DNA of 51,063 bases from an uncultured Eubacterium sp. (lineage in GTDB: Bacteria > Bacillota > Clostridia > Lachnospirales > Lachnospiraceae), in NCBI RefSeq assembly GCF_934295145.1, contig NZ_CAKRAS010000015.1, forward strand, positions 1 through 51,063, written 5' to 3'. Positions within the stretch are counted from its first letter, which is position 1. Each line of letters starts with the position of its first letter. Both the position numbers and the translations under genes were made by a program. Below, piece after piece: positions 8,364 to 16,516 of the stretch. The notes below the pieces were generated by a model. The model was given only the letters and a program-made list of their open reading frames with translations. It was not told where the DNA came from and made no database searches.

Positions 8364-10121
8364 ATGCAGTCAATGGTTGTGAAAGAAAAAGATTGGGTTG
8401 TTGTAAATGATACAAAATTAGATTATCTGAGAATTTATCCAAAGTGTCATGTTACAGCACCGGAGGGGAAAACGGTGACAATGCTGCTGAATGGCCACCC
8501 GGAGCGGATTTTACCGGGAGAGTATGAAGGAGACATTCAGCTTTGCGTCAGAGATGCAATTGTCCGTCCGTTTGTATTTGACAATAATAAAGAGTATACA
8601 TATCGTGTTGCAGCACACATTACAGATAATAAGATCGTGGATCAGACATCGGTACTGGACGGTATTCAGAAAGGAAGTGTCGGAGAGACACTTGCCGATA
8701 AAGTAGAGATCAAAGCGAATGATCCGGATTTTAACGGAATTATCGTGGATGGTAACAGCGAGTATAAGATTACAAATACGAAGATAGATTTTCTTGGAAA
8801 TGGATCAAATGACTTTATGGGAATGGGCTTTGGAATTATGGCCAGAGACCAGGCAAAAGTCCTGATCGAGGACTGCGATATTCACACAAAAGGTGTAGTC
8901 AGAGGTACAGTTTACGCCGGAGATGATGCGGAACTGACCATGCGTCACAGTACGATTTTTGCGGAAACCACAGATGAAATGCCAATTGGCTATAAGCAGC
9001 ATATTGGTCTGGGAAGTGCGTATTCCAACGCATGGGTGTTGGGAACACTTGGAACATGCCGTGCAACATTCTTTACAGACCGCGCAACGGTCAATATTGA
9101 AAATTGTATCTGTAAATCACAGGGATGGGGCGTACTTTCCATTGATATGCCACAGAATGTCCGGATGAATGTAAAAGATTCTGTGATTTATAAGACAGGA
9201 GAGAGTGCCTACGGTGCATTTTCTATCGGAAATACGATTGATACGTTTGACAATTGTGATTTTTCCGATATTACATATGCGATGATCATGGCAAGTAATG
9301 AAGCAAGTGGTGTATTTAAAAATCATACAAAAGTCAATGCGAGAATCGGTGTCATTGTATATCGTAACTATCAGGGAACACTTGATATTGTGGATAAATG
9401 TGTATTCCATACAGAAAAAGCAGGTATCTGTATCAAAGGATCCAGTTCCTATATCAACATTAAAGACAGTGAGTTTTATCCGCAGAACGGGGTATTGCTG
9501 CAGGTTATGGATAATGATGAGCAGCCAAATGCAGATGGTTATTACGAAGATCCGCTGGGAGAAGATGATATTCCAATGGAAGGCCGCGACATTACCGAGG
9601 CAGATCCGACAGAAGATGTCATGGTTACATTTTCTGATATGGAAATCCGCGATAACATTTTCAACTGCAGTACCAATTTATATGTAAATCAGAGATGCCC
9701 GCAGTTTGAGATGCCGTGGCAGCCACCAGAAGGACCAAAACATCATGGATTTGGCGCAGATCTTCAGGGCGCAAAGAATCTGGATGTTGTATTAGATCAT
9801 GTAGATTGCAGCGGTCTGATCTCTGCAAGTATCGGACGCCATGCATCTCCGGTTCTCACATCTTATAACTATTATGAGATCGGTGTGGTAACCAATACCG
9901 TCAAAGAACCGGTAAATAACGGTGTGATCGTTCATCTGAATAACAATACCGTCTGGACAGTTCCGGGTGAGTGCTGGATCACAGGTATTCATATTGATGA
10001 GACTTCTGAGCTTACAGCACCAGAAGGAAAAACACTGGTCATGACAGTGGACGGAGAGACTGTATCTGCGAAACCGGGTACTTACAGAGGAAAAATTCAT
10101 TTAGAAGTAGTCGATAAATAA
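8364..10121 (+). CDS. Right-handed parallel beta-helix protein, cytoplasmic, function unknown
   Basis: The 585-residue protein has no signal peptide. Its middle (about 130-450) shows repeated short strands with Asn- and Asp-rich turns, such as VLIEDCDIHTKG, VNIENCICKSQG and INIKDSEFYPQNG, typical of a pectate-lyase-like beta-helix. The two ends carry related segments: TAPEGKTVTMLLNG...PGEYEGDIQL near residue 40 and TAPEGKTLVMTVDG...PGTYRGKIHL near residue 560, so the helix seems capped by a duplicated small domain. AGGAGG precedes the ATG. It is divergent from the PhlG-TRAP operon and upstream of lysR and dctP, so a catabolic role is likely. An enzyme such as a lyase, isomerase or hydrolase on an aromatic-derived substrate is possible but cannot be read off. 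Confidence 0.7.
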   Translation: MQSMVVKEKDWVVVNDTKLDYLRIYPKCHVTAPEGKTVTMLLNGHPERILPGEYEGDIQLCVRDAIVRPFVFDNNKEYTYRVAAHITDNKIVDQTSVLDGIQKGSVGETLADKVEIKANDPDFNGIIVDGNSEYKITNTKIDFLGNGSNDFMGMGFGIMARDQAKVLIEDCDIHTKGVVRGTVYAGDDAELTMRHSTIFAETTDEMPIGYKQHIGLGSAYSNAWVLGTLGTCRATFFTDRATVNIENCICKSQGWGVLSIDMPQNVRMNVKDSVIYKTGESAYGAFSIGNTIDTFDNCDFSDITYAMIMASNEASGVFKNHTKVNARIGVIVYRNYQGTLDIVDKCVFHTEKAGICIKGSSSYINIKDSEFYPQNGVLLQVMDNDEQPNADGYYEDPLGEDDIPMEGRDITEADPTEDVMVTFSDMEIRDNIFNCSTNLYVNQRCPQFEMPWQPPEGPKHHGFGADLQGAKNLDVVLDHVDCSGLISASIGRHASPVLTSYNYYEIGVVTNTVKEPVNNGVIVHLNNNTVWTVPGECWITGIHIDETSELTAPEGKTLVMTVDGETVSAKPGTYRGKIHLEVVDK

Positions 10122-10139
10122 AGTTTGGGGCAAATATTT

Positions 10140-10168
10140 TTTAGATTGAATGCTGCTTGTGGTACAAT
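10140..10168 (+). promoter_or_regulatory. Likely sigma-A promoter of the LysR gene
   Basis: TTTAGA (10140-10145) and TACAAT (10163-10168) are separated by 17 bases and lie 32 bases before the lysR ATG. Confidence 0.45.
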
Positions 10169-10200
10169 AAAAGAAAACGCAGGATGAGGGGCAAAACAGA

Positions 10201-11121
10201 ATGAATCTTTTACATCTGGAATATTTTAAACTCGTTGCAGAAACACAAAATATTTCAAAAGCGGCGAATGAGTCTTATATTTCATCTTCCGGCTTGAGCA
10301 AAGTGATCGCGCGTCTGGAAAATGAAGTGGGATATCCGCTGTTTGAACGATACAGTAATAAATTGATCCTCAACGAAGCGGGGGAAATTATGTACCGTTT
10401 TGCAGAATCTGTACTGGATCAGCAGAAAAAATGCAAAGAAGAAATAAAAATGCTTATGGAAGAAGCAGAGCGAAATGTGCGGGTGGCAATCCCAGCAGAT
10501 CGTCTCGTTTCCGGTATTTTCAATCTGTATATGAAAGAAAATCCAGAAATTATATTTAATCAGCTTGTGATGGGCACTCTGGAAAGTGAGCAGGCAATTA
10601 TGAACCATGAGATTGATTTTGCCATAAGCCATAAAGCACCGGAAGCACCGGGATTCGTGTGGAAACCGTTGACAGAAACGGAAATGTGTCTGGCGGTTGG
10701 AAAAGAGCATGTGCTGGCGGTAAATGATATTCATGAGATTCGACTGGAGGAATTGAAAAATGAACTGTTTTTTATTCAGGCATCCAGTTCCGATGAGAGA
10801 AATGCGATCATTTCCTGGTGCAGACAGGCCAATTTTACTCCTCATATTTACCAGAGCAATCCGGAAATGACATTTCAGGCACTGAGTAAAGGAATTGGTG
10901 CGGCATTTGTCATGGATTATTTCTTCGGAGATGAGAAACAGCAGAGTCTGACCGGACAATATATGAATGGAAATGATATTGCGCATAAAGTAAATATCAT
11001 CAGTCCGGAATGCATCATCCCAACGGGGCTGATCAGACGGGAAGGTCAGGTTTTAAGCAAATCTGCACAGAAATTATATCAGATGATATGTAGATATTAT
11101 TGTGTAGAAGATGATTTATAA
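10201..11121 (+). CDS. LysR-family transcriptional regulator
   Basis: A 306-residue LysR-type regulator. The N-terminal winged helix-turn-helix spans residues 1-60 (HLEYFKLVAETQNISKAAN, then SSSGLSKVIARLENEVGYPLF), followed by a substrate-binding-like effector domain. GAGGGG lies before the ATG. Its position between the beta-helix gene and dctP, facing the catabolic operon, makes it the obvious candidate regulator of the TRAP/hydrolase genes, probably through the inverted repeats at 8198-8265. The effector is unknown. Confidence 0.92.
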   Translation: MNLLHLEYFKLVAETQNISKAANESYISSSGLSKVIARLENEVGYPLFERYSNKLILNEAGEIMYRFAESVLDQQKKCKEEIKMLMEEAERNVRVAIPADRLVSGIFNLYMKENPEIIFNQLVMGTLESEQAIMNHEIDFAISHKAPEAPGFVWKPLTETEMCLAVGKEHVLAVNDIHEIRLEELKNELFFIQASSSDERNAIISWCRQANFTPHIYQSNPEMTFQALSKGIGAAFVMDYFFGDEKQQSLTGQYMNGNDIAHKVNIISPECIIPTGLIRREGQVLSKSAQKLYQMICRYYCVEDDL

Positions 11122-11180
11122 AAAATTCAATCTGAAAAAATTTGCGGTTCACGTTAATAAAACATAAAAAGGAGAAAACA

Positions 11181-12314
11181 ATGAGCCGGAAAATTAGTTT
11201 AGTAAAAAAGTTATTAGCAGGAGCAGTATGTGTATCTATGCTTGGCGCAATGGTCGGATGTGGAACGACAACGGGGGACAGTGGAAATAACAGTGCAAAT
11301 GCAAACGCCACTTCTGCGGAGAATGAAGAGGGGGCATCTTACAATAAATCCGATGCTTCACTGGTATTAAAAGTAGGATCTACATTTAATGAAGGATCCA
11401 TTTTGTGTGATTCACTGGAACACATGTGTCAGCTGATCGAAGAAAAGACAAACGGCGATATTCAGTTTGAGCGTTATTATGGCGGAACATTGTATACATT
11501 GCCGGAAGAATTTTCCTATCTGCAGCAGGGCGCTGTTGATATGGCTTCTCCGATGCAGGGAATCGCATCACAGGTAATGCCGTTATGGCAGATTGGTGCA
11601 AATGGAACCACTGCATCAAAAGGTGTGGATGTTTTCAATTATATTGCAAATGAAGATGAGACAACTTCACCGTTGTTACAGGCAGAGGCAGAAGCTGCCG
11701 GTGTGCATCCGTTTGGATATAATATTGGTGATTATAATGTAATTGTATGCCGTTCCGAGGCATCCTCTATGGAAGATTTAAAAGGACGTGCCTTTGGTAT
11801 TCCGGCGCAGGGTGCAGCGGTATATGAGGCAATGGGATTAAATGTAGTTACCTGCGAAACTGCAGATGCATATGAGTCCCTTTCCAGAGGCGTTGTGGAT
11901 TGTTTCGCAGCTGGTATTTCTGCTGTATCTTCCATGAAATTGTATGAGACAGGAGAAAGCTGTCTGGTTCTTCCGGCAACCGGCGGTACAGGAATCTGCA
12001 TGATGAATGAGGCTTCCTGGCAGAAATTATCCGAAGATCAGCAGAAGATTTTCACAGAAGCTTACGCAGAGACGATTTCTTGGATGAAAGACCGCTATGA
12101 GAATGAGCTGCTTCCGGCTTACGAAAAAGAGCTTTCAGATGCTTGTACATTAACTTATATTGAAGGTGATGAGCTGGAAAAACTGATTGATGTAAAGACA
12201 GAAACAACCATTTCCCAGTATGAGCAGGCTGCTGAAATCGCAGGTGTTTCTGATGATTATGAGCTGGTGCAGAATACAGCAAAAGAATATGCAGAAAAAT
12301 TAAATGCGGAATAA
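11181..12314 (+). CDS. dctP: TRAP transporter solute-binding lipoprotein DctP
   Basis: The 377-residue extracytoplasmic binding protein that captures the substrate for DctQ-DctM. A lipoprotein signal precedes Cys27 (SMLGAMVGC), as expected in a Gram-positive cell, and a Ser/Asn/Thr-rich linker follows. The mature part has the DctP fold with GRAFGIPAQGAA near 210 and the conserved helix after SEDQQKIFTEA. AAGGAG lies before the ATG at 11181; an upstream in-frame start at 11142 has no ribosome site. The gene follows lysR by 59 bases and ends at a strong terminator. It presumably serves the DctQM pair at 5573-7440, the only such pair in the window. Confidence 0.92.
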   Translation: MSRKISLVKKLLAGAVCVSMLGAMVGCGTTTGDSGNNSANANATSAENEEGASYNKSDASLVLKVGSTFNEGSILCDSLEHMCQLIEEKTNGDIQFERYYGGTLYTLPEEFSYLQQGAVDMASPMQGIASQVMPLWQIGANGTTASKGVDVFNYIANEDETTSPLLQAEAEAAGVHPFGYNIGDYNVIVCRSEASSMEDLKGRAFGIPAQGAAVYEAMGLNVVTCETADAYESLSRGVVDCFAAGISAVSSMKLYETGESCLVLPATGGTGICMMNEASWQKLSEDQQKIFTEAYAETISWMKDRYENELLPAYEKELSDACTLTYIEGDELEKLIDVKTETTISQYEQAAEIAGVSDDYELVQNTAKEYAEKLNAE

Positions 12315-12323
12315 AAATTCTGT

Positions 12324-12369
12324 ATAAATGCAAAAAAATCGGAGAAGTTCTCCGATTTTTTGCATTTAT
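12324..12369. terminator. Bidirectional terminator between dctP and aldo/keto reductase
   Basis: A very long stem starting ATAAATGCAAAAAAATCGG pairs with its complement around a minimal loop at about 12347, with A and T runs on the two sides. It serves both convergent genes. Confidence 0.85.
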
Positions 12370-12380
12370 GTAAAGATACA

Positions 12381-13409
12381 TTAGTTGACGGAAACTTCTC
12401 CGGATAATACCTTTTTGTAGTCTTCGTAGTTCTTTTTCAGAAGTTCCGGTGTATTCAACTCATACGGACATTTCTTCATACACTGACCGCATTCCAGGCA
12501 GTTTTCAATTTTCTTCATCTCTTCCTGCATCTTCGGAGTCAGCCATCCTGCACTCGGAGCACGACGCAGCATCAGTGACATTCTTGCACACTGGTTGATC
12601 ATGATGCCTGCCGGACATGGCATACAGTAACCGCAGCCGCGGCAGAAATCACCGGTCAGCTCCTGTTTTTCTTTTTCGATATAAGCGGAGATTTCCTCAT
12701 CCATGGAAGGTGTATGTTCCATATAAGAAAGCCACTCTTCCAGCTCGGTCATTTTCTGAATTCCCCAGATTGGCAGAACATTGTCAAACTGTGTCATGTA
12801 AGCCATGGCAGCCTTGGAGTTGTGGATCAGCCCTCCAGCCAGTCCTTTCATGGCAATAAAGCCCATATTTTGTCTGGAACAGGCTTCTACCAGCTTCAGT
12901 TCCTGTGCAGAGGAAAGATAGCTGAACGGGAACTGCATGGTTTCGTACAGACCGGAAGCGACACATTCTTCTGCGATACCGATCTTGTGTGCAGTGACAC
13001 CGATGTGGCGGATCATACCCTGTTCTTTTGCTTTCAGCATACATTCATACATTCCGGTTCCGTCTTCCGGGCGGTAACACTGGTTGACACAGTGGAACTG
13101 GTACAGATCAAGATAATCGGTTTTGAGTAAGTGCAGGGATGTTTCTAACTGACGCCAGAATTCATCCGGAGTCGTTGCGGCTGTTTTGGTGGCAATATAA
13201 ATTTTATTGCGCATGTGTCCGAACGCTTCTCCCATTTTTTCTTCGCTGTCGCTGTAGGCACGGGCAGTGTCAAAAAATGTCATGCCGCCTTCGTAAGCGC
13301 GGTGCAGGATTTTGACTGCCTCTTCCGTGGATACACGCTGGATTGGTAATGCACCAAAGGCATTTTGTGGTGTCTGGATGCCGGTGGATCCTAATATAAT
13401 TTGTTTCAT
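12381..13409 (-). CDS. Aldo/keto reductase with C-terminal 4Fe-4S clusters
   Basis: The 342-residue protein joins an aldo/keto reductase barrel to a ferredoxin-like tail. The catalytic tetrad is visible as Asp47, Tyr52, Lys75 and His106. The tail has CRGCGYCMPCPAG and CLECGQCMKKCP, two cysteine motifs suited to 4Fe-4S clusters. Such fusions are common in anaerobic Firmicutes and probably link NAD(P)H-dependent carbonyl reduction to an iron-sulfur electron path. It is monocistronic. The substrate is unknown; closeness to the catabolic locus may be coincidental. Confidence 0.9.
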   Translation of the reverse strand: MKQIILGSTGIQTPQNAFGALPIQRVSTEEAVKILHRAYEGGMTFFDTARAYSDSEEKMGEAFGHMRNKIYIATKTAATTPDEFWRQLETSLHLLKTDYLDLYQFHCVNQCYRPEDGTGMYECMLKAKEQGMIRHIGVTAHKIGIAEECVASGLYETMQFPFSYLSSAQELKLVEACSRQNMGFIAMKGLAGGLIHNSKAAMAYMTQFDNVLPIWGIQKMTELEEWLSYMEHTPSMDEEISAYIEKEKQELTGDFCRGCGYCMPCPAGIMINQCARMSLMLRRAPSAGWLTPKMQEEMKKIENCLECGQCMKKCPYELNTPELLKKNYEDYKKVLSGEVSVN

Positions 13410-13590
13410 AATGTTTCACCTCATAAATAGCTGTTTTTTATTAAAAAGATAGTATCAGTTATAGATATTGTATACTGCCAGGAAGCATGATGCAAGTTCA
13501 AGTCGAACCTGTTTATAAGATCTGAAAAGCATAAGATGTATCGAATGCTCATCAAGCAAAGACAAATGTGCGTTGTATAAAGAAAAATGC

Positions 13591-13619
13591 TTGCATATTG
13601 CAAAAACCTGTGATATGCT
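13591..13619 (+). promoter_or_regulatory. Promoter of the riboswitch-AGCS transcript
   Basis: TTGCAT (13591-13596) and an extended -10, TGA-TATGCT (TATGCT at 13614-13619), with 17-base spacing, just upstream of the riboswitch. Confidence 0.5.
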
Positions 13620-13639
13620 TTTCTACGGATTTGTCGTTG

Positions 13640-13845
13640 GTCGTTGAAATCAGATGCATATTATTGCATCGCAGACAAGTTCACTCTGGAGAGTCTTCGC
13701 ATATGCGAAGCGCCGAAGGTGTCGCGGTTAAGTGATCGGATGATCTGTGCGTATCGTATGGATCGGTCCTTTCAGGTTATAACCGCTTATCTCTCAGGCA
13801 AAAGGACAGAGCATACCACAATATATGCATGTTCTACTCTTTAGA
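13640..13845 (+). promoter_or_regulatory. Glycine riboswitch, singlet aptamer
   Basis: The conserved glycine aptamer segments occur in order: CTCTGGAGAG (from 13684), GCGCCGAAGG (from 13710) and CTCTCAGGCAAAAGGAC (from 13791). Only one full aptamer is present; a short hairpin GATGCA/TGCATC upstream (13651-13668) may be the remnant partner helix seen with singlet forms. It leads directly to a terminator and an AGCS symporter, so it senses glycine and controls uptake. Whether glycine turns the gene on or off is not decided by what I can see. Confidence 0.9.
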
Positions 13846-13874
13846 GGCTGATATGTTATCAGCCTTATTTTTTA
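13846..13874 (+). terminator. Riboswitch expression-platform terminator
   Basis: Stem GGCTGATA (13846-13853) with TATCAGCC (13857-13864), followed by TTATTTTTT. It lies between the aptamer and the AGCS start, fitting control by premature termination. Confidence 0.75.
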
Positions 13875-13895
13875 TATAAAAAGGGAGAGAAGAAA

Positions 13896-15308
13896 ATGGC
13901 AAAATTATTCAATCAAATTCTTACATCAATCGACGATTTTGTATGGGGCGTTCCCCTGATCGTCCTCATTCTGGCAGTCGGTGTATTTCTGACCATAAGA
14001 GTCAAAGGTCTGCAGATCCGACTTCTGCCACGTGCAATCAAGGAACTTTTTGTAAATGAAAAAAGTGGTGACAGCGGAGAAGTATCCAGTTTTGCAGCAT
14101 TGTGTACTGCATTGTCCGCAACTATCGGTACCGGTAATATCGTCGGTGTTGCAACCGCGCTGGTAGCCGGAGGTCCGGGTGCGTTATTCTGGATGTGGGT
14201 AGCTGCATTTGTAGGTATGGCTACCAAATATGCGGAGTGTCTGCTGGCAGTGAAATATCGTACCGTTGCAGAGGATGGTCATATTGTGGGTGGCCCGTTC
14301 TACTACATTGAAAAAGGTATGGGACCAAAGTGGAAATGGCTGGCAAAGATTTTCGCGTTTTTCGGTGTCTGTGTAGGTTTGTTTGGTATCGGAACATTTA
14401 CACAGATCAATGGTATCACAAATGCCGTACAGACATTTTTTGATCCGGATAAAACATGGACTGTGCACATGTTTGGAATGGATTATTCCTGGACAGTTGT
14501 AATCGCAGGCGTATTGTTATCTATCTGTGTCGCACTGGTAGTTATCGGTGGTATCAAACGTATTTCCAGTGTTTCACAGGTTGTCGTACCGTTCATGGCA
14601 GTTGCATATGTAGTTGTTGTATTAATCATTCTGCTGACACATCTCGGAGATATTCCGGGAGCGTTCAAGACAATTATTGAGAGTGCGTTTGGTCTGCGGG
14701 CAGCAGCAGGTGGAGCGTTGGGAGCAGTATTGATGGCAATGCAGAAAGGTATTGCCCGTGGTATTTTCTCCAATGAGGCAGGTCTTGGTAGTGCACCGAT
14801 CGCAGCAGCAGCAGCATTGACCGATTCTCCGGGACAGCAGGGCTTGATTTCTATGCTGGGAACATTTATTGATACAATCGTAATCTGTACAATGACTGGT
14901 CTTTCTATTGTAATTGCAGGTACATGGAATATCGGTCTGGAAGGTGTGGCAGTTACTACAAAAGCATTCCAGATGACATTACCGTTCCCGGAGCAGTTTT
15001 CATCCTTTATTCTGATGATCTGTCTGGTGTTCTTTGCATTTACGACGATTCTCGGATGGGATTATTACAGTGAAAAATGTCTGGAGTATTTATCCAATGG
15101 AAATCAGAAAGTAGTCAAAGGTTATCGTTGGTTATATATTCTGGCAGTATTTATCGGACCGTACATGACAGTTTCTGCTGTATGGACCATTGCAGATATC
15201 TTTAATGGACTGATGGCGATCCCGAACCTGATCGCACTGGTGGCACTGAGTGGAGTGGTTGTCAGTGAGACAAAGATTTATCTGAAACGTATCGGAAAAG
15301 CGTCATAA
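13896..15308 (+). CDS. AGCS-family symporter, probable glycine transporter
   Basis: A 470-residue sodium:amino-acid symporter with the AGCS signatures GTGNIVGVATALVAGGPG near residue 80 and FSNEAGLGSAPIAAAAA near 290, and about ten membrane helices. GGGAGAG lies before the ATG. Its leader is a glycine riboswitch, so glycine is the likely substrate, which is stronger evidence than for the paralogue at 2129. The gene ends 24 bases before the left direct repeat of the island, whose hairpin presumably terminates it. Confidence 0.93.
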   Translation: MAKLFNQILTSIDDFVWGVPLIVLILAVGVFLTIRVKGLQIRLLPRAIKELFVNEKSGDSGEVSSFAALCTALSATIGTGNIVGVATALVAGGPGALFWMWVAAFVGMATKYAECLLAVKYRTVAEDGHIVGGPFYYIEKGMGPKWKWLAKIFAFFGVCVGLFGIGTFTQINGITNAVQTFFDPDKTWTVHMFGMDYSWTVVIAGVLLSICVALVVIGGIKRISSVSQVVVPFMAVAYVVVVLIILLTHLGDIPGAFKTIIESAFGLRAAAGGALGAVLMAMQKGIARGIFSNEAGLGSAPIAAAAALTDSPGQQGLISMLGTFIDTIVICTMTGLSIVIAGTWNIGLEGVAVTTKAFQMTLPFPEQFSSFILMICLVFFAFTTILGWDYYSEKCLEYLSNGNQKVVKGYRWLYILAVFIGPYMTVSAVWTIADIFNGLMAIPNLIALVALSGVVVSETKIYLKRIGKAS

Positions 15309-15331
15309 AAATTATTTTAAAAACTTTAATA

Positions 15332-15406
15332 TATGAAACGAAAATGTGGTATTTTACCTTCGCGGCTAACAATCGCCTGCTTAGGAAAAATACCACATTT
15401 TCTTTA
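15332..15406. repeat. Left 75-bp direct repeat of the island, containing a terminator hairpin
   Basis: Identical over 75 bases to 48998-49072; after two mismatches the match continues for ten more bases (to 15418 and 49084). Inside is a long stem, AAAATGTGGTATTTT with AAAATACCACATTTT, that looks like the AGCS terminator. The two copies bracket the whole 33.7-kb block, so this resembles an attachment-site duplication. Confidence 0.85.
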
Positions 15407-15772
15407 TCTGCGTTTTCTAAATAATCTTAAAATTTTTCTATTACTTTTTCTGTTTCGTTTGTCGAAAACGAATAGTCCGATTTTTCTATTTAGATTGTAA
15501 AATATCAGGTTTTCTTTTTTATTCGTAAAAAAATTGCAGAAAAATAGCAACTTTTGGAAAGGTGATCCCCATATAGAAAACAGAGGGATTCTTAAAGTGT
15601 GATAACAAAGTGACATATCATTAACCAGCAGTTTATGTTTATATCCCCTGGAATCAGATAAACTGGGTACACATGAAAAAGACACTCTGCAAATCGTTCT
15701 CACCAGTTGCAGGAGAGATCAGACGTTAGATAGATCCGTGGTGGGATTGCATGCAGAAGGAAGGAGAAAAAC
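15407..15772. other. Left-end noncoding stretch of the island
   Basis: About 365 A+T-rich bases with no convincing gene. A small inverted repeat, TTCGTTT (15454-15460) with AAACGAA (15466-15472), is present, and the last bases carry the ribosome site of the next gene. No clear promoter was recognised, although the first island operon must start here. Confidence 0.5.
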
Positions 15773-16504
15773 ATGAAGAATAATTACAGTTATGTAAATC
15801 CCGATAATGGAAATGTTTCCTGGAATGGACCGCTTGATAGACAAAAAGGCGATCATACCAATATGCCGCACCGCACCGCAGCATATCTGCCGGGAGATGA
15901 GAAAGGGCATGTAAATGCATCTTCATTAGGGGGTTCTTCGATTAATAACATAGTCCCACAAAATGCAGAACTTAATCATGGTGCTTATTATGCCATGGAA
16001 CAAGGCGAACGTACAGCACTTGAGAACGGAGCTTCCATTCATTCTTCAAAAACTGCCATTGTTGATTCGGAACCCGGAAACAGACCGGATGTTTTTCTGG
16101 TTTCAGACAATGTGACTTATGCAGATGGTCATTCGGAATTGATCAGTCATTCTTTTACCAATGAATCTATTGCGACGCAGGAAGCATGGAATGACTGTTC
16201 CGCTGTTCTGCCGGACACTTTTGATGCTCAAAATTCGGCGGATGCGCTCGGTGTTCCCATGAGCAGTGCAGAGTACGCAGAGCTAATGGAAGAAACAGAA
16301 GCTGCATTACCCGGAATTGCAGAAGATTATGCAGCCGCAGATTTCAGCGGTGTACCGGCAAGCTGTGTGGCAGAATCTGATACTGCGTTTGCGGATACCG
16401 GAGGTGCAGGTGCTGGTAGTGATACAGGTGTTAGCAGTGATGCAGAGTGTGGCAACGACGCAGATTGTGACGATGCTGCAGATTGTGATTCCGATGATGA
16501 ATAG
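15773..16504 (+). CDS. DNA/RNA non-specific endonuclease-like protein with acidic tail
   Basis: The 243-residue protein contains GDEKGHVNASSLGG (41-54), then NNIVPQNAELNHGAYYAMEQ (58-77). This resembles the Endonuclea_NS_2 type of non-specific nuclease, where the His of the GH pair (His46) is catalytic and downstream Asn residues bind the metal. The C-terminal third is low in complexity and strongly acidic (repeated Asp, Ala, Gly, Ser, Cys), ending in DCDSDDE; it may be a nucleic-acid mimic, a tether or an inhibitory tail. No signal peptide is seen. It is the first gene of the left island operon, 12 bases before a VirD4-like ATPase. Nuclease assignment is probable, activity unproven. Confidence 0.6.
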   Translation: MKNNYSYVNPDNGNVSWNGPLDRQKGDHTNMPHRTAAYLPGDEKGHVNASSLGGSSINNIVPQNAELNHGAYYAMEQGERTALENGASIHSSKTAIVDSEPGNRPDVFLVSDNVTYADGHSELISHSFTNESIATQEAWNDCSAVLPDTFDAQNSADALGVPMSSAEYAELMEETEAALPGIAEDYAAADFSGVPASCVAESDTAFADTGGAGAGSDTGVSSDAECGNDADCDDAADCDSDDE

Positions 16505-16516
16505 AGAGGTGAGATT

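Noticed and set aside
15404..15703. Minus-strand frame of 99 codons at the left island edge
   Set aside because: A+T-driven Lys/Asn/Phe-rich translation that starts inside the direct repeat region, with no ribosome site or domain pattern.
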